Source: Meconema thalassinum
Lineage: Eukaryota; Arthropoda; Insecta; Orthoptera; Tettigoniidae
DNA length: 64,000 nucleotides
Assembly: GCA_946902985.2 (NCBI GenBank)
Contig: OX336389.2
Span: 1,079,901,788 to 1,079,965,787 of the forward strand
Direction: 5' to 3'
The position numbers and the translations under genes were made by a program. Below, piece after piece: positions 55,401 through 64,000 of this stretch (position 1 is its first letter; every line of letters begins with the position of its first letter). Below the pieces are notes generated by a model, which saw only the letters and a program-made list of their open reading frames with translations, was not told the DNA's origin and made no database searches.

Positions 55401-56198
55401 ATAAAACTGTTTTTAAAACAGAGACACTAGAAGACTGTCAGATCACGACTGATAGGGCGAATAGTATTTTTAATACCGTGTTAAACATGGAAAATTGTAT
55501 ATAATGTATATATTTCACTTATATTTAATTACTATTATTATTATTACCTTATATATTCACGATTTACACACGTATGTGTTTAATTTGGGGTTTTATATTG
55601 TTAACTTAATTTTTGATGCTTGAACAGCTGATGCTGATCAGACTGCTTCAGTGACAGGGTCACAGGGTGATTATTAAATGCGTAAACTTTTTAATGATTT
55701 CTTAAATAATTACATTTCTGTAATGACATTTTTTATGAACATTTATACGACAGATAGAAGGACTATCTGACGTGAGATTGATTTTATTTTAACTTGCTTT
55801 TATTTTTATTGGTGATAGGGAGCTTATTGTTCTGTAAATTTTTAGTAATAAATCCCAGGCACTATTTTTTTGTTTGCCTGTTTGTTTTTATAAATCTGAT
55901 CACCTTTTCATTTTGCAATCGACATGCGATAATACTGCGAATTTGTTACTAGAATTCACGTAGTCTCAACTTTCACCGTTCACGCCCGGGATCCGAGATT
56001 CTCGTCCTACCATCATGTTATGGGTATTTTATTTCTAGTAAATAATCAGTAGTGTTGTTGCATGGCCGGTATGTATCAAGAGTTCCTAGTCATTATCCTA
56101 GTAGGGTAGTGTTGGTTTATCTGGCAGGGTATCGACCTCCCTACAATCTTTTTCCATCTTAGCGGATATAGGCTATGACTATGCGGAATTCGGGTGCA
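52416..56198 (+). repeat. 3' LTR (3,783 bp)
   Basis: TG...CA, co-linear with the 5' LTR and uninterrupted. Over about 305 bp compared by hand (54720-55025 versus 44106-44410) there are ten substitutions. AATAAA at 55847-55852 matches the 5' copy. A TATATAAAT box lies near 52838. Confidence 0.95.
53469..53945 (+). CDS. Open frame within the 3' LTR, unknown
   Basis: 158 codons; counterpart of 42826-43314. C terminus differs because of a small indel near 53912. Same doubts about frame apply. Confidence 0.3.
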   Translation: MKIQSDLEDRESINLQLLNSMQYSEMTSSTTSEMSINIRWRCQHRTVRSTLMMPLCYTEKRRRRTLAVDWTKRCSFQVAERETRRIAVSCHSRAGPQESVSRCSRGNAQLSRTRPGETGFQGRRRAQAVPAEHRIHLMKVFTTPEAIKIRKTECSYDL

Positions 56199-56312
56199 GT
56201 ACGGACACCAACTCGAACCTACCCATGATTAAGGCTGCTGCAATGTCAGCCGGAACTTCAGGAAATAATACCTGATATGCGACGCGGCTCAATCCTGTAA
56301 GCTAAGATGATA
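56199..56312 (+). mobile_element. Penelope-like element, right part
   Basis: Continues the sequence left at 39370 (GTACGGACACCAACTCGAAC) to the 3' end near 56312. Contains the second hammerhead-like fold (56222-56280). Confidence 0.85.
56222..56280 (+). ncRNA. Hammerhead-like fold in Penelope terminus (copy 2)
   Basis: ATGATTA, stem GGCTG/CAGCC, then GGAAC (GAAAC in copy 1), and a hairpin TCAGG/CCTGA where copy 1 has TCGG/CCGA: a G-C to A-U exchange that keeps the pair. Ends in TATG like copy 1. Confidence 0.4.
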
Positions 56313-56399
56313 AATAACACTGTTTACAAGACAGGCTTAAAAAAACAAAAACAAAAAAATGTTTTTTGTTTAGAATTTAGAGCTTTTTATTTATGTAAG

Positions 56400-58098
56400 A
56401 GGCGCTTTGCGGGCCTTTGGTAGGGCAAAAGTGGTGATTAAAACGTTCATTTCTAATTTTTTGCCGTTTCACATTCGATTGACAGAGTAGCCAAACCGTT
56501 CAGACGCTCCTGCACCATCGTTGATCGCAAATAGATTTTGATTAGTTTCAAAGTGGAAAAACTCCTTTTCCCCGACGCAACTGTTATAAGAATTGTAAGC
56601 ATAATTCGATAGACCGTCGTTAAATCAGGATAGGACTCCTTTATCGGGGCTAAGGACTGTAGTGCACCTAAAGCACGTTTTACAGATGATGGAACAGCGT
56701 ACCTAAATAATTGTAGCTCCAGAAAAAGATCTTCTGATCCAAATCTTCAAGCTCCCCGTTTTTTAGGAAATTAGAGTGTGTTTGACAATGGTCTTTCAAT
56801 TGCTTTTCCTCCAAATTTGAAAGCTTGGAAGGATCGGAAAGAAATTCAAAGTATTACGAAAAAAAATTTACTTCGTTAAATCTATTTTCTACGCAGCTCA
56901 GTGCAGTATCTACGACAGACAAAAAGTAATTTACCCGAATTTTATGTTCAGCTTCTTTTTGAAGTTCCTCTTCGATTTTTTCCATCTGTTGATCATTTTG
57001 CTGATTTATTTCATCAAAGAACCTTTTGCGATTGCTTTGACGGCGAATAGAAAATTTCTTTGCATACGGTAGCCCGAATTTTCCATTATTTCTCTAGCGG
57101 TGGACATTGCAATGTTAACGCCAGTGTTGCGATAATTTTGAAAAAATTACTTTTGGCCCTGAAGTTCGGTTAAAGCCGTATCTAACGAAGTCTTCTCAGA
57201 TTGGAGAGTTTTACTTGTTAAGTTCACAGAAAATAAAATATCGTACCAGATAACGAGGCTTAAAACCAATTCATAAGAACTTCTATGAAGCAGCAAACAT
57301 CGGGCCTCTGATCGGGTAACAGGATCTTTGGTAGTTTCTGCCACTTTTTCTAGAGCTTCGTTTACTTTGCCTAACTGGTCCCTGATGGGTTTGACACTGT
57401 CAATTCTACATTCCCATCTCGTGCTAGATTCAGATTTTTAGTGTGAGGAGGCCAGGACATAGTTCACACAAAATGTCCCACCTTTCCGTGGAAGCTACAA
57501 ACAAAGTGTACAGACGCTGAACTATAGCCTACCAAAGATGTCATAGCGTCCTTATTGCATTTAACCATGTCACCCAAAAGTACTGTAAGTTAAGATTATG
57601 TGCAGCACATGCCATGGACATTGCTCATTTATTAATATTTTTTACTCGCGTCTGCACTCCCTTATACTTGGCCTTGATATTAGCACCGTTGTCATACCCT
57701 TGTCCCCTACAGTCCATGATATCAAGATCATTATCCTCCAATATTCCCTCAGCTAACCCCTTTCCCGTAGTGTCGTGTACCTCCAAAAACTCGAGGACCG
57801 ACCCAAGTTTTGTCAACAAACTGACTTTAATTCAGACGATCTAGATCCAAGTAATTAATATCCCTCGTGGGGTATTGATTACTTGGATGTATGGGGGGGG
57901 GGGAGGGTTCCCCCATACAAATGCAGCATATTTTACATTGTTGGCTTATTTTAATTTGGGCTGGACTGAATCAAACACACTATCTTTATTTTTTTCATTT
58001 ATGAAAAAGAAAATGGCGTGAAGCGCGGGGCCTTTCCAAGCGTGGAGCCTGACGCGACCGCACCTCTCGCACCGCCCTCGCGACGGCCCGGCCTGGCA
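56400..58098 (-). pseudogene. ZMYM1-like hAT transposase relic
   Basis: 57819-57625 encodes the middle of the transposase (FLEVHDTTGKGLAEGILED, then CRGQGYDNGANIKAKYKGVQ), the typical RGQGYDNG block of ZMYM1/DUF4371-type hATs. At 56600-56460 the C-terminal dimerisation block is visible (KRSFSTLKLIKIYLRSTM, then QERLNGLATLSIE). Between them many shifts and stops. The right end (CCTCGCGACGGCCC, to about 58098) looks like the element's terminus, but the N-terminal coding part is lost around the hairpin at 57845. Confidence 0.72.
57845..57892. repeat. Hairpin-forming inverted repeat
   Basis: ATCCAAGTAATTAATATCCC and GGGTATTGATTACTTGGAT pair over about 19 bp with a 5-bp loop, followed by a G10-12 run. 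Confidence 0.8.
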
Positions 58099-58099
58099 T

Positions 58100-58650
58100 C
58101 ATAGTGTGAGATGGTATAGCCCAGAGTTACCGTTCAGTTCTGATGTTCGTTGAGGGAACACTGAACTGTACAGAATACATCCCGAGCACCATCAATCTCA
58201 TTCTTTTGTCGTTCCTTTAACGTTAAAAAGATGTACTCGTCCAGCAGGGCAATAGCGTGCACACACTTCTCGCGTTACCCACTGTGCACTCCAAGATGTT
58301 GGTCAACTCCCCTGGCCAGCACGATCACCAGATCTGTTATTTATTGGGCTTGTATTGGACATGATGAGACGACGTCTGGTCCGGTCTGCATTACTGGCAA
58401 ACATCGTTTGATCAATTGCAACAACAAGTGGAATTGCCGTGGAACACAATCGTCTAAGATGACATACGACCCGTCTATAACTGTTTTAGCAAGTTTTGTA
58501 TTAGTGGCGCGCACTACATTCGTGCATATTTCGGTAAAATTAGGGTTTCTATTTTACAATTAATTCAAGGGTAACTGTTAAGTGGTTAATACCTACAATT
58601 AACGATTGGCAACACTGGAACCACTTGAAACGTAGGCTATTTTGCCGCGC
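58100..58650. other. Repeat-like, unclassified
   Basis: 58230-58480 on the minus strand (GATCTGGTGATCGTGCTGGC, CCAACATCTTGGAG) resembles text common in arthropod DNA transposons, but no frame or end could be defined. Confidence 0.3.
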
Positions 58651-58654
58651 CCGG

Positions 58655-59024
58655 AGGTGCTTTATTGTCGACGTTTCGCCATCATTACAGTAGACTTTGT
58701 CATGGAGGAATGGTTGGCAGGCAACCTGTGGTGCGTTCTATGCTCGTTCAAATTTTGGTGCAATCCGCAGGTCGCAGGTTCGAATCCCGGCGCTGAAATT
58801 GGCTATTATGAGTGTGTTCTTTCAACGGTATTTTCCGCACTCCCTCCAGGCAAATGCTGGGATAGTACGTTACTTAAGTCCCGGGGCAACTACCTCATTC
58901 CCGTCCCTAATACAATTACACACACTACTACAGTCATCTCGGAAATACAAATTCAGCACACACACCCAACTACATGGGGCTGATGACCAGGATGTGCCCA
59001 TTCCCTAAAATCAATTAACAACAA
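58655..59024 (+). mobile_element. Family D SINE and its flank (duplicated locus, copy 1)
   Basis: 5'-truncated SINE 58761-59024 with TSD CAAATTTTGGTG at 58749-58760 and 59025-59036, B-box GGTTCGAATCCC and tail AACAACAACAA. The 100 bp before it (TTTCGCCATCATTACAGTAG onward) is repeated with the SINE 500 bp downstream. Confidence 0.8.
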
Positions 59025-59154
59025 CAAATTTTGGTGAGAATTGGGTTAGACATAATATGTGACTATTTTGTTGGTATCAACCATTACTTGTTTTATTACC
59101 TTCGAAAGAAAATTGCTAAAAAACTGTGTTTTGTCTATTAAGAATGTTTCAAGG

Positions 59155-59367
59155 CAACTTTATTATCGACGTTTCGCCATCATTACAGTAGGCTTTGTCA
59201 TGGAGGAATGGCTGGTAGGCGACCTGTGGTGCGATCTATGGTCGTTCAAATTTTGGTGCAATCGCCGGTTCGAATCCCGGCGTTGAAATTGGCTATCATG
59301 GGTGTGTATTTTCAACGGCACTTTCCACACTCCCTCCAGGCAATTGCTGGTATAGTACGTTACCGGG
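59155..59367 (+). repeat. Duplicated SINE locus, copy 2 (3'-truncated)
   Basis: It repeats 58660-58870, including the pre-SINE flank and the junction, with an 8-bp deletion before the B-box, and stops after TAGTACGTTAC. Confidence 0.75.
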
Positions 59368-60140
59368 ATTACAATATTATTTTAAAGTAGATAAAGTATA
59401 AAAATAACACATTTAGGCATTTGAGGAGAAAACCGTCTCTTAGGCTATGTATGTCAAGTGCTATGTTTAAAATGAATAATATGCAGCCAGAATTGCAACC
59501 CTTTTCAGATCGGAGTGTTAATTGCCCTTAATGACATAATTTATATATATTTAAGATGGCGTTTATGCGTAATGTTCAATATGATAACTTTCTGAACAGA
59601 GCAAATTAAGTTTCTAAAGTTTTGGTCATTACCGCTCTTTAGGATTCTGCATCAATGAGTTTAATATTTTATACTTGGTGTGTCAGCGGCCCCTACTAAT
59701 AATATTTGTACATCCCAACAAACGTGAGATCGTCGTGAGGTCAATATATTTTCTGATGGTATCCCATAAAGTATTAATGCACTATAAGCACATCATGTAA
59801 ACGGTTGTGAACATTATTATCGTTCCTGCCATGTAACTATAGGCCGTTCGAAAAGTATGGATTTCAATCATTTATCCTACATCGGTGTACCATGTAACTA
59901 TATCAAGATGTCAAACCAAGTGATCGGCTACAGCAAAACGTGAAATCAACGCTTAAAACTACGTTTCAGTGACGTGGAGAGCGTACAAACCAGTGAACTT
60001 GAGGAGTAAGATACTCGTCATAGAAGTCTCACTTACTGCTGTAGGGTAGCGCATGTAGTAAAAAACGAGTCTACATATTAAAGGAATGTAGTAATGGTAG
60101 TTCAATCTTCCCCTTCCCCCACCTCCCCCTGACGCCACAG
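59368..60140. other. AT-rich spacer
   Basis: Nothing recognised. Confidence 0.4.
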
Positions 60141-60144
60141 ACCA

Positions 60145-60381
60145 TGAAGGGCCTTGGCCTACTAAGTGACTACTGCTCCAGAGATTCGGCCGACAGATTT
60201 CTGGGTGATGTGTGGTCAGCACGTCAGACTCCCTCAGCTGTTAGTCTTGGTTTTCGAGACCGGGGCGCTGCCTATCAGACAGCAACTCAATTGTCTCAGT
60301 TTCAGCCCTCTGGTGGAGCCGGGAATTGAACCCGAGGCCTCTGGGTGAGAGGCAGGCACTCTACCCCAACACCACGGGACC
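60145..60381 (-). mobile_element. tRNA-derived SINE (family I)
   Basis: Minus-strand head GTGTTGGGGTAGAGTGCCTG and GGGTTCAATTCCCGG. No TSD identified. Confidence 0.65.
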
Positions 60382-60967
60382 GGCAGTTAACTGCTACAAC
60401 AAGGAAAAAATGTTACATCGACTAATAAAAGAAAAAGAAAATGGATATGTCACTTAAAAATGTCGTTGAATATTTCCTACCTTAAACCTTTGGTGTATTC
60501 AATATTGAAAGAAATGCTTCATCAATAGAAGATGATGTTAATGAAGGAGGCAAACGATAAATTGGTGATACCTGGGTTCCGTAAAGCCCCATGGAACTAT
60601 CACTCAGTTTGATTATCAGTCTGATTTATTCCTCATCTAGTGCCTAAACTATTTTTGGCATCAAGCCAACCTCAAGTCACAACGAGCTTCCATGAGAGAA
60701 GCGATGATCCAGAAGCGGGAAGAGAAGGCGTACCACTTAACTCCCTAGTAGGGTGAGGAGTGTGGCTTGCTCCTTATGCCAGCTGTAATGAGTTGGGAGG
60801 CAGCGTATATTCACCAAATGATAGCGTTAAACAGGGAGAAACGAGGAGGCAACGATAAATATTAGATGCGAACTTGAGAGAAGGTATTTCTGTTCAAGGC
60901 TGATAAACAGTGCCTTGACGGCCCTTTTTGTTGAAGCATCGGTGACAATTATAGTAACCTCCAGTAC
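60382..60967. other. Spacer
   Basis: No gene or repeat recognised. Confidence 0.4.
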
Positions 60968-60984
60968 CTGTTCCAGGTATGTTC

Positions 60985-61292
60985 TTGTTAATTCATTTGA
61001 TGGTCTTGGGACGTCTTGGTTATCAGCCCCGTCTTGTCTAATAACCTGTATTTATGTGATGACTGAAGTAAAGTGTGTAATTCTTTTAGGGACAGGGATG
61101 AGGTAGGCACCCCGGACTTGAAGTAAGGTACTATCCCAGCATTTAAGTGAAGGGAGTGTGAAAAAAACGGGAAAAATCACACTCAGGATAGCCGCTGTCA
61201 ACGCCGGGATTCGAACTAGCAACGTCTGGACTTTCTGCAGCTGCCTTTGCGGCCATGGTGCACAATTTAATGAGCACAGCTACGCCACGAAA
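60985..61292 (-). mobile_element. tRNA-derived SINE (family D)
   Basis: Diverged 17-bp TSD CTGTTCCAGGTATGTTC / CTGTTCTAGATATGTTC (60968-60984, 61293-61309). B-box region CGAATCCCGGCG on the minus strand. Confidence 0.82.
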
Positions 61293-61549
61293 CTGTTCTA
61301 GATATGTTCAACCAGATGTTCTACAGCAGTCGTGCACATTGGGCTATAGCGCCCGTCAAGCAGTAGTGCTCCGTAGGAGTGCAACAAATGAAATACAGGA
61401 TTGCGAGTATAAAGTAGGTTAGGTCTCGTTGCAGAAACTTCTTATTAGATTGCCCAACTCCACTGTCTACTATAGATTAGACGCTTTTGCTGTGTACAGT
61501 TCAATGTTAAGGCTAATGGACGGGAATTGTTTGTGCCTCTCAATTATTC

Positions 61550-61860
61550 ATCAGTTTATTTATTTATTTATTTATTGACGGTACACAACAGGGCTCAGTG
61601 TGCGCCCCAATAACAGTGCACCTACACAGTAGAATACACTTTCTGATATTTCTACATTAAGTATTAATATCTAAATGTAATTATTAAAACTAGGAATTTA
61701 ACACAGATTGAAATGCATAGTGGTAAAAAGCTTAATCTAAAGGTAATAATATAATAACATCACAGCATATCCAGCAACATAGAGAAGAAATTGCAAGTAA
61801 CCTTCCTCAGTTTCTGTGTACAGTTATTTATTGATTGCATTCAATCAACAGGGGGGAGTA
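61550..61860 (-). mobile_element. 5'-truncated LINE 3' end with (AATA)n tail
   Basis: TSD TGTTTGTGCCTCTCAATTATTC (61528-61549) and the same with one C at 61861-61882. On the minus strand it ends GTACCGTCAATAAATAAATA, typical of Jockey/CR1-like LINE tails in insects. No coding capacity. Confidence 0.8.
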
Positions 61861-61882
61861 TGTTCGTGCCTCTCAATTATTC

Positions 61883-63742
61883 TTAGGTTGTCTTTTGTTT
61901 TTCTTCATGTTCTTTGTTAACTGCTTGAAGTCAGTCTTGTCATTACTAAAACGAGCAACTAAGAGATGAGATCCACACCGTGTTTAACGTAAATTTAACT
62001 GTTGGAGTGAATAAAATCGTAGCTTAGCTATTCTTTTTGTGCTGTTGATTAACGTAAATCCTATCTTTCTTGCTAGTAGATTCGTGATTGTCATTATTAT
62101 TATTGATTAAATCTCTGATGTTGTTGCTTAGGGAATCGTTACGTATTACTCTCTTTGTGATTGATTTATTTCTTCGATTTTGTGGATAGGTTTCCGATAG
62201 GCTTAAGTCAGATATTAGGTAGGAGATATTTTTACTTTCTTTTTGAGGGCAGTTTAGATTCGGACTAGCCGATTTTTACCTCTCAGAAGTAGGCTAGGGA
62301 TCTGTGATTTTATCAATAAATTTAGTGAGATCTTAACGTAAGCCTGGCTGCATTATTTCGTGGTTGTTTTGTGTTTTCTTGTGAACGTATTCCGCTAGGC
62401 GGGTCGTAAGAATAGATCTCTCCTATTCCCGACACCCCCGAGTGCAGTTTCTTGTTCTAGGCCAGTCTAAGAATGGATATTTCCCCGAGGCCTATGTGTT
62501 GGCCAGAAGAGGGTCTTGGAAGGGCTGTTTAAGACCAGCAGCTCCCCGAAGCGCACAATATATATACATGAAGTGCATTTTTAAGTGTCTAAAATATGTA
62601 AATATGGTTAAGTGTAATGTTAAGATGCACATGCGATGAGAAAATGTAGGAATATGTAGAAGGATGAATGAGTGAGGGAAGAAGTGTGATTGAGAGCTGT
62701 CTGAATGATTTTATACTTACTAGCCTGGTTTGTAAACAATAAATATAAGCCTATATTTGTTTTTCTTGGTGAGAGGCAAGCACCTTGACCACCCTCACGC
62801 CCCCCTCCCTATATAGTGCAAGCAAGCTTGTACAGTACCAGGTAACCAAAAACGTTCATGATGGTTTAGATTGACACGTGACTGAAGACGAAGTACCTGC
62901 GTTATATGCAGAACATACGTCTGGATGGGCGTGGGAACACTGCTGTTACACAGTACACGCATTGCAATCATAGCTCGAGCAGTGGCGTAGTGAGGGACGT
63001 GTCGATTGTGTACGATCGGGGTTGTCTAATTTATGACTTTAAGATGGGTCTGTCCTAGGCAGTATCGCGTGTTCGAATATGTTAAGCATACATAGTAATA
63101 GCAATATAATAATAATGATAATAACTGTACCTCGGAACCAGACTAACGTAAGTCACACTAAGCTAACTTGTCAGGAGAGCATAAACACTGTAAAAAATGA
63201 ACTCTATGTCTGGCTGCAGAGCCAACACATGAATTAGCTAGCAAAAAACTATTGTCATTATTAACGTTATAAATACTTAACCCATGTATAGGTATTTCCT
63301 TTAGAATCAACACCTTATTTAGTCAAGACTGGACTTAGTTTTTTTTTGGCTGTACTTATAAAATCGTTTTAGGACTTAAGACTGGACTTGCGTTATATGG
63401 GCTGCACTTATAAAACCAGGTTTAGGACTTGGCACTATGGCAAGGTGTGTTAATAAAGACTAAACAGCCATCATTGTAGCAATATTTTTAATACTGAAAG
63501 AAATCTGTACAAAAAGTGTATACCATATATCAAATGGTGTTATGGTTTAAAGGCTGAAAAAATCTTCAGATTATAACCAATATTACTAACCAAAATTACT
63601 AATTTAGAGCGATTGAGTCTTCCTCAGGAAAGTTCCCTTCCTTTTACTCATGTGAAATGTTTTCAAAGAAGGATCTGTAGTCTTCAGGAACTCATTGTAG
63701 TAAATTCATGAGGCCTCTGTATTTATCACTACTTATCTTTCT
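61883..63742. other. No gene recognised
   Basis: AT-rich; an isolated CAGTGGCGTAGTGAGGG near 62981 resembles a hAT terminus. It may hold the 3' UTR of the segment at 63743. Confidence 0.35.
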
Positions 63743-64000
63743 TTAGGTTAATCTCATTGGTGAGATTGCCGCCGGCAAAACAATCCCTTCTTCTCTCCGC
63801 TTTCTTTTGAGATCGACAGTTTTAAAAGTATCGTCAGTAAAACTGGTCTTGTAGTACAACTTGGTATCTCCTTCACGAAGCTGTAAACACACTGCATGTG
63901 ATATCAAAAATGGTTCATTATCAGTGTTTTTCTTCCTCGTAACAAATGGGGCTTTTCTTTTCCTCAAGTAAAGAGAATCTAGAAAGTTATCAAGACGCAT
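63743..64000 (-). CDS. Coding-like segment at window edge, unrecognised
   Basis: 85 codons reading to a TAA... at 63743, open to the window edge, with an ATG as its first visible codon. Codon use and composition look coding, with Lys/Arg clusters (YLRKRKAPFVTRKKN and DLKRKRREEG) and FLISHAVCLQLREGD. It may be the last exon of a gene or a transposon ORF that continues beyond 64000. No domain recognised; the first ATG need not be the true start. Confidence 0.4.
   Translation of the reverse strand: MRLDNFLDSLYLRKRKAPFVTRKKNTDNEPFLISHAVCLQLREGDTKLYYKTSFTDDTFKTVDLKRKRREEGIVLPAAISPMRLT

Larger units (their letters stand above)
39371..56198 (+). mobile_element. Giant Ty3/Gypsy-type LTR retrotransposon, nested insertions
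   Basis: 16,828 bp, TGAACTCGA ... GGGTGCA, flanked by GTAC at 39367-39370 and 56199-56202. LTRs: 39371-45592 (with a 2.4-kb hAT inside) and 52416-56198. The internal order is PBS, coiled-coil ORF, gag, protease, RT, RNase H, integrase; no envelope-like gene follows integrase. Without later insertions the element is about 14.1 kb. Several stops and frameshifts make all ORFs except gag discontinuous. It inserted into a Penelope-like element. Superfamily rests on domain order and RT/integrase motifs; the exact clade is not determined. Confidence 0.92.

Noticed and set aside
39371..56198. Endogenous retrovirus with envelope
   Set aside because: No ORF follows integrase; only 83 bp separate it from the 3' LTR.
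35927..58098. One 22-kb hAT between the two CCGTCGCGAGG-type ends
   Set aside because: The ends are inverted, but their 8-bp flanks do not match and many older elements lie between; treated as separate fragments.

Overview
This window looks like nuclear DNA from a large, repeat-rich arthropod genome, most likely an insect; an orthopteroid source is a guess from the style of the repeats. It is AT-rich, has GT-AG introns of about 5 kb, and is crowded with SINEs, LINEs, Helitrons, mariner/Tc1/hAT elements, a Penelope-like element and a very large LTR retrotransposon. No prokaryotic gene organisation, rRNA, CRISPR array or intact tRNA gene was seen. Everything was read by eye, so family names are inferences from motifs, termini and target-site duplications (TSDs).

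Layout. 1-3300: two copies of an RTE-type LINE 3' end, one 5'-truncated and one long but internally deleted with three in-frame stops. 3867-20249: at least four minus-strand exons of one unrecognised host membrane-protein gene. All splice sites are GT-AG and every exon-exon phase matches; the introns carry several SINE families, a 49-bp-TIR element, a tandem Helitron-like array and a deleted mariner. 20300-25400: SINEs nested in a repeat that carries a degenerate hammerhead-like motif, plus microsatellites. 25415-29885: a 4.5-kb non-autonomous hAT-like element recognised from its ends and an exact 8-bp TSD; it carries four SINEs and a Helitron fragment. 31990-35926: a Tc1-like transposase relic split first by a SINE and then by a 3.1-kb element with TIRs of nearly 500 bp. 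36300-37853: direct repeats ending in a Helitron-type terminus.

38005-56312: an inverted pair of Penelope-like fragments whose right half was split by a 16.8-kb Ty3/Gypsy-type retrotransposon (39371-56198, TG...CA, TSD GTAC). Its LTRs are about 3.8 kb each. The 5' LTR holds a 2.4-kb hAT with an 8-bp TSD; the protease gene holds an antisense SINE with an exact 17-bp TSD. The internal region encodes a long coiled-coil protein, a Gag with a Q/N/R/G/Y-rich tail, and protease-RT-RNase H-integrase. Stops and frameshifts make the copy defective. LTR divergence counted by hand over about 300 bp is near 3 percent.

56400-58098: decayed ZMYM1-like hAT transposase. 58650-61880: SINE copies, a local duplication, and a short LINE 3' end with a 22-bp TSD. 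63743-64000: a coding-like minus-strand segment running to the window edge.

The nesting gives relative ages. Penelope insertion came before the LTR element, which came before the hAT and the SINE inside it. Tc1 came before both the SINE and the long-TIR element inside it, and the long-TIR element came before its own SINE. The most unusual items are the oversized LTRs with an open frame conserved in both copies, the coiled-coil ORF joined to gag by a TAATG stop/start, and a hammerhead-like fold in the Penelope termini with one compensatory base-pair change.
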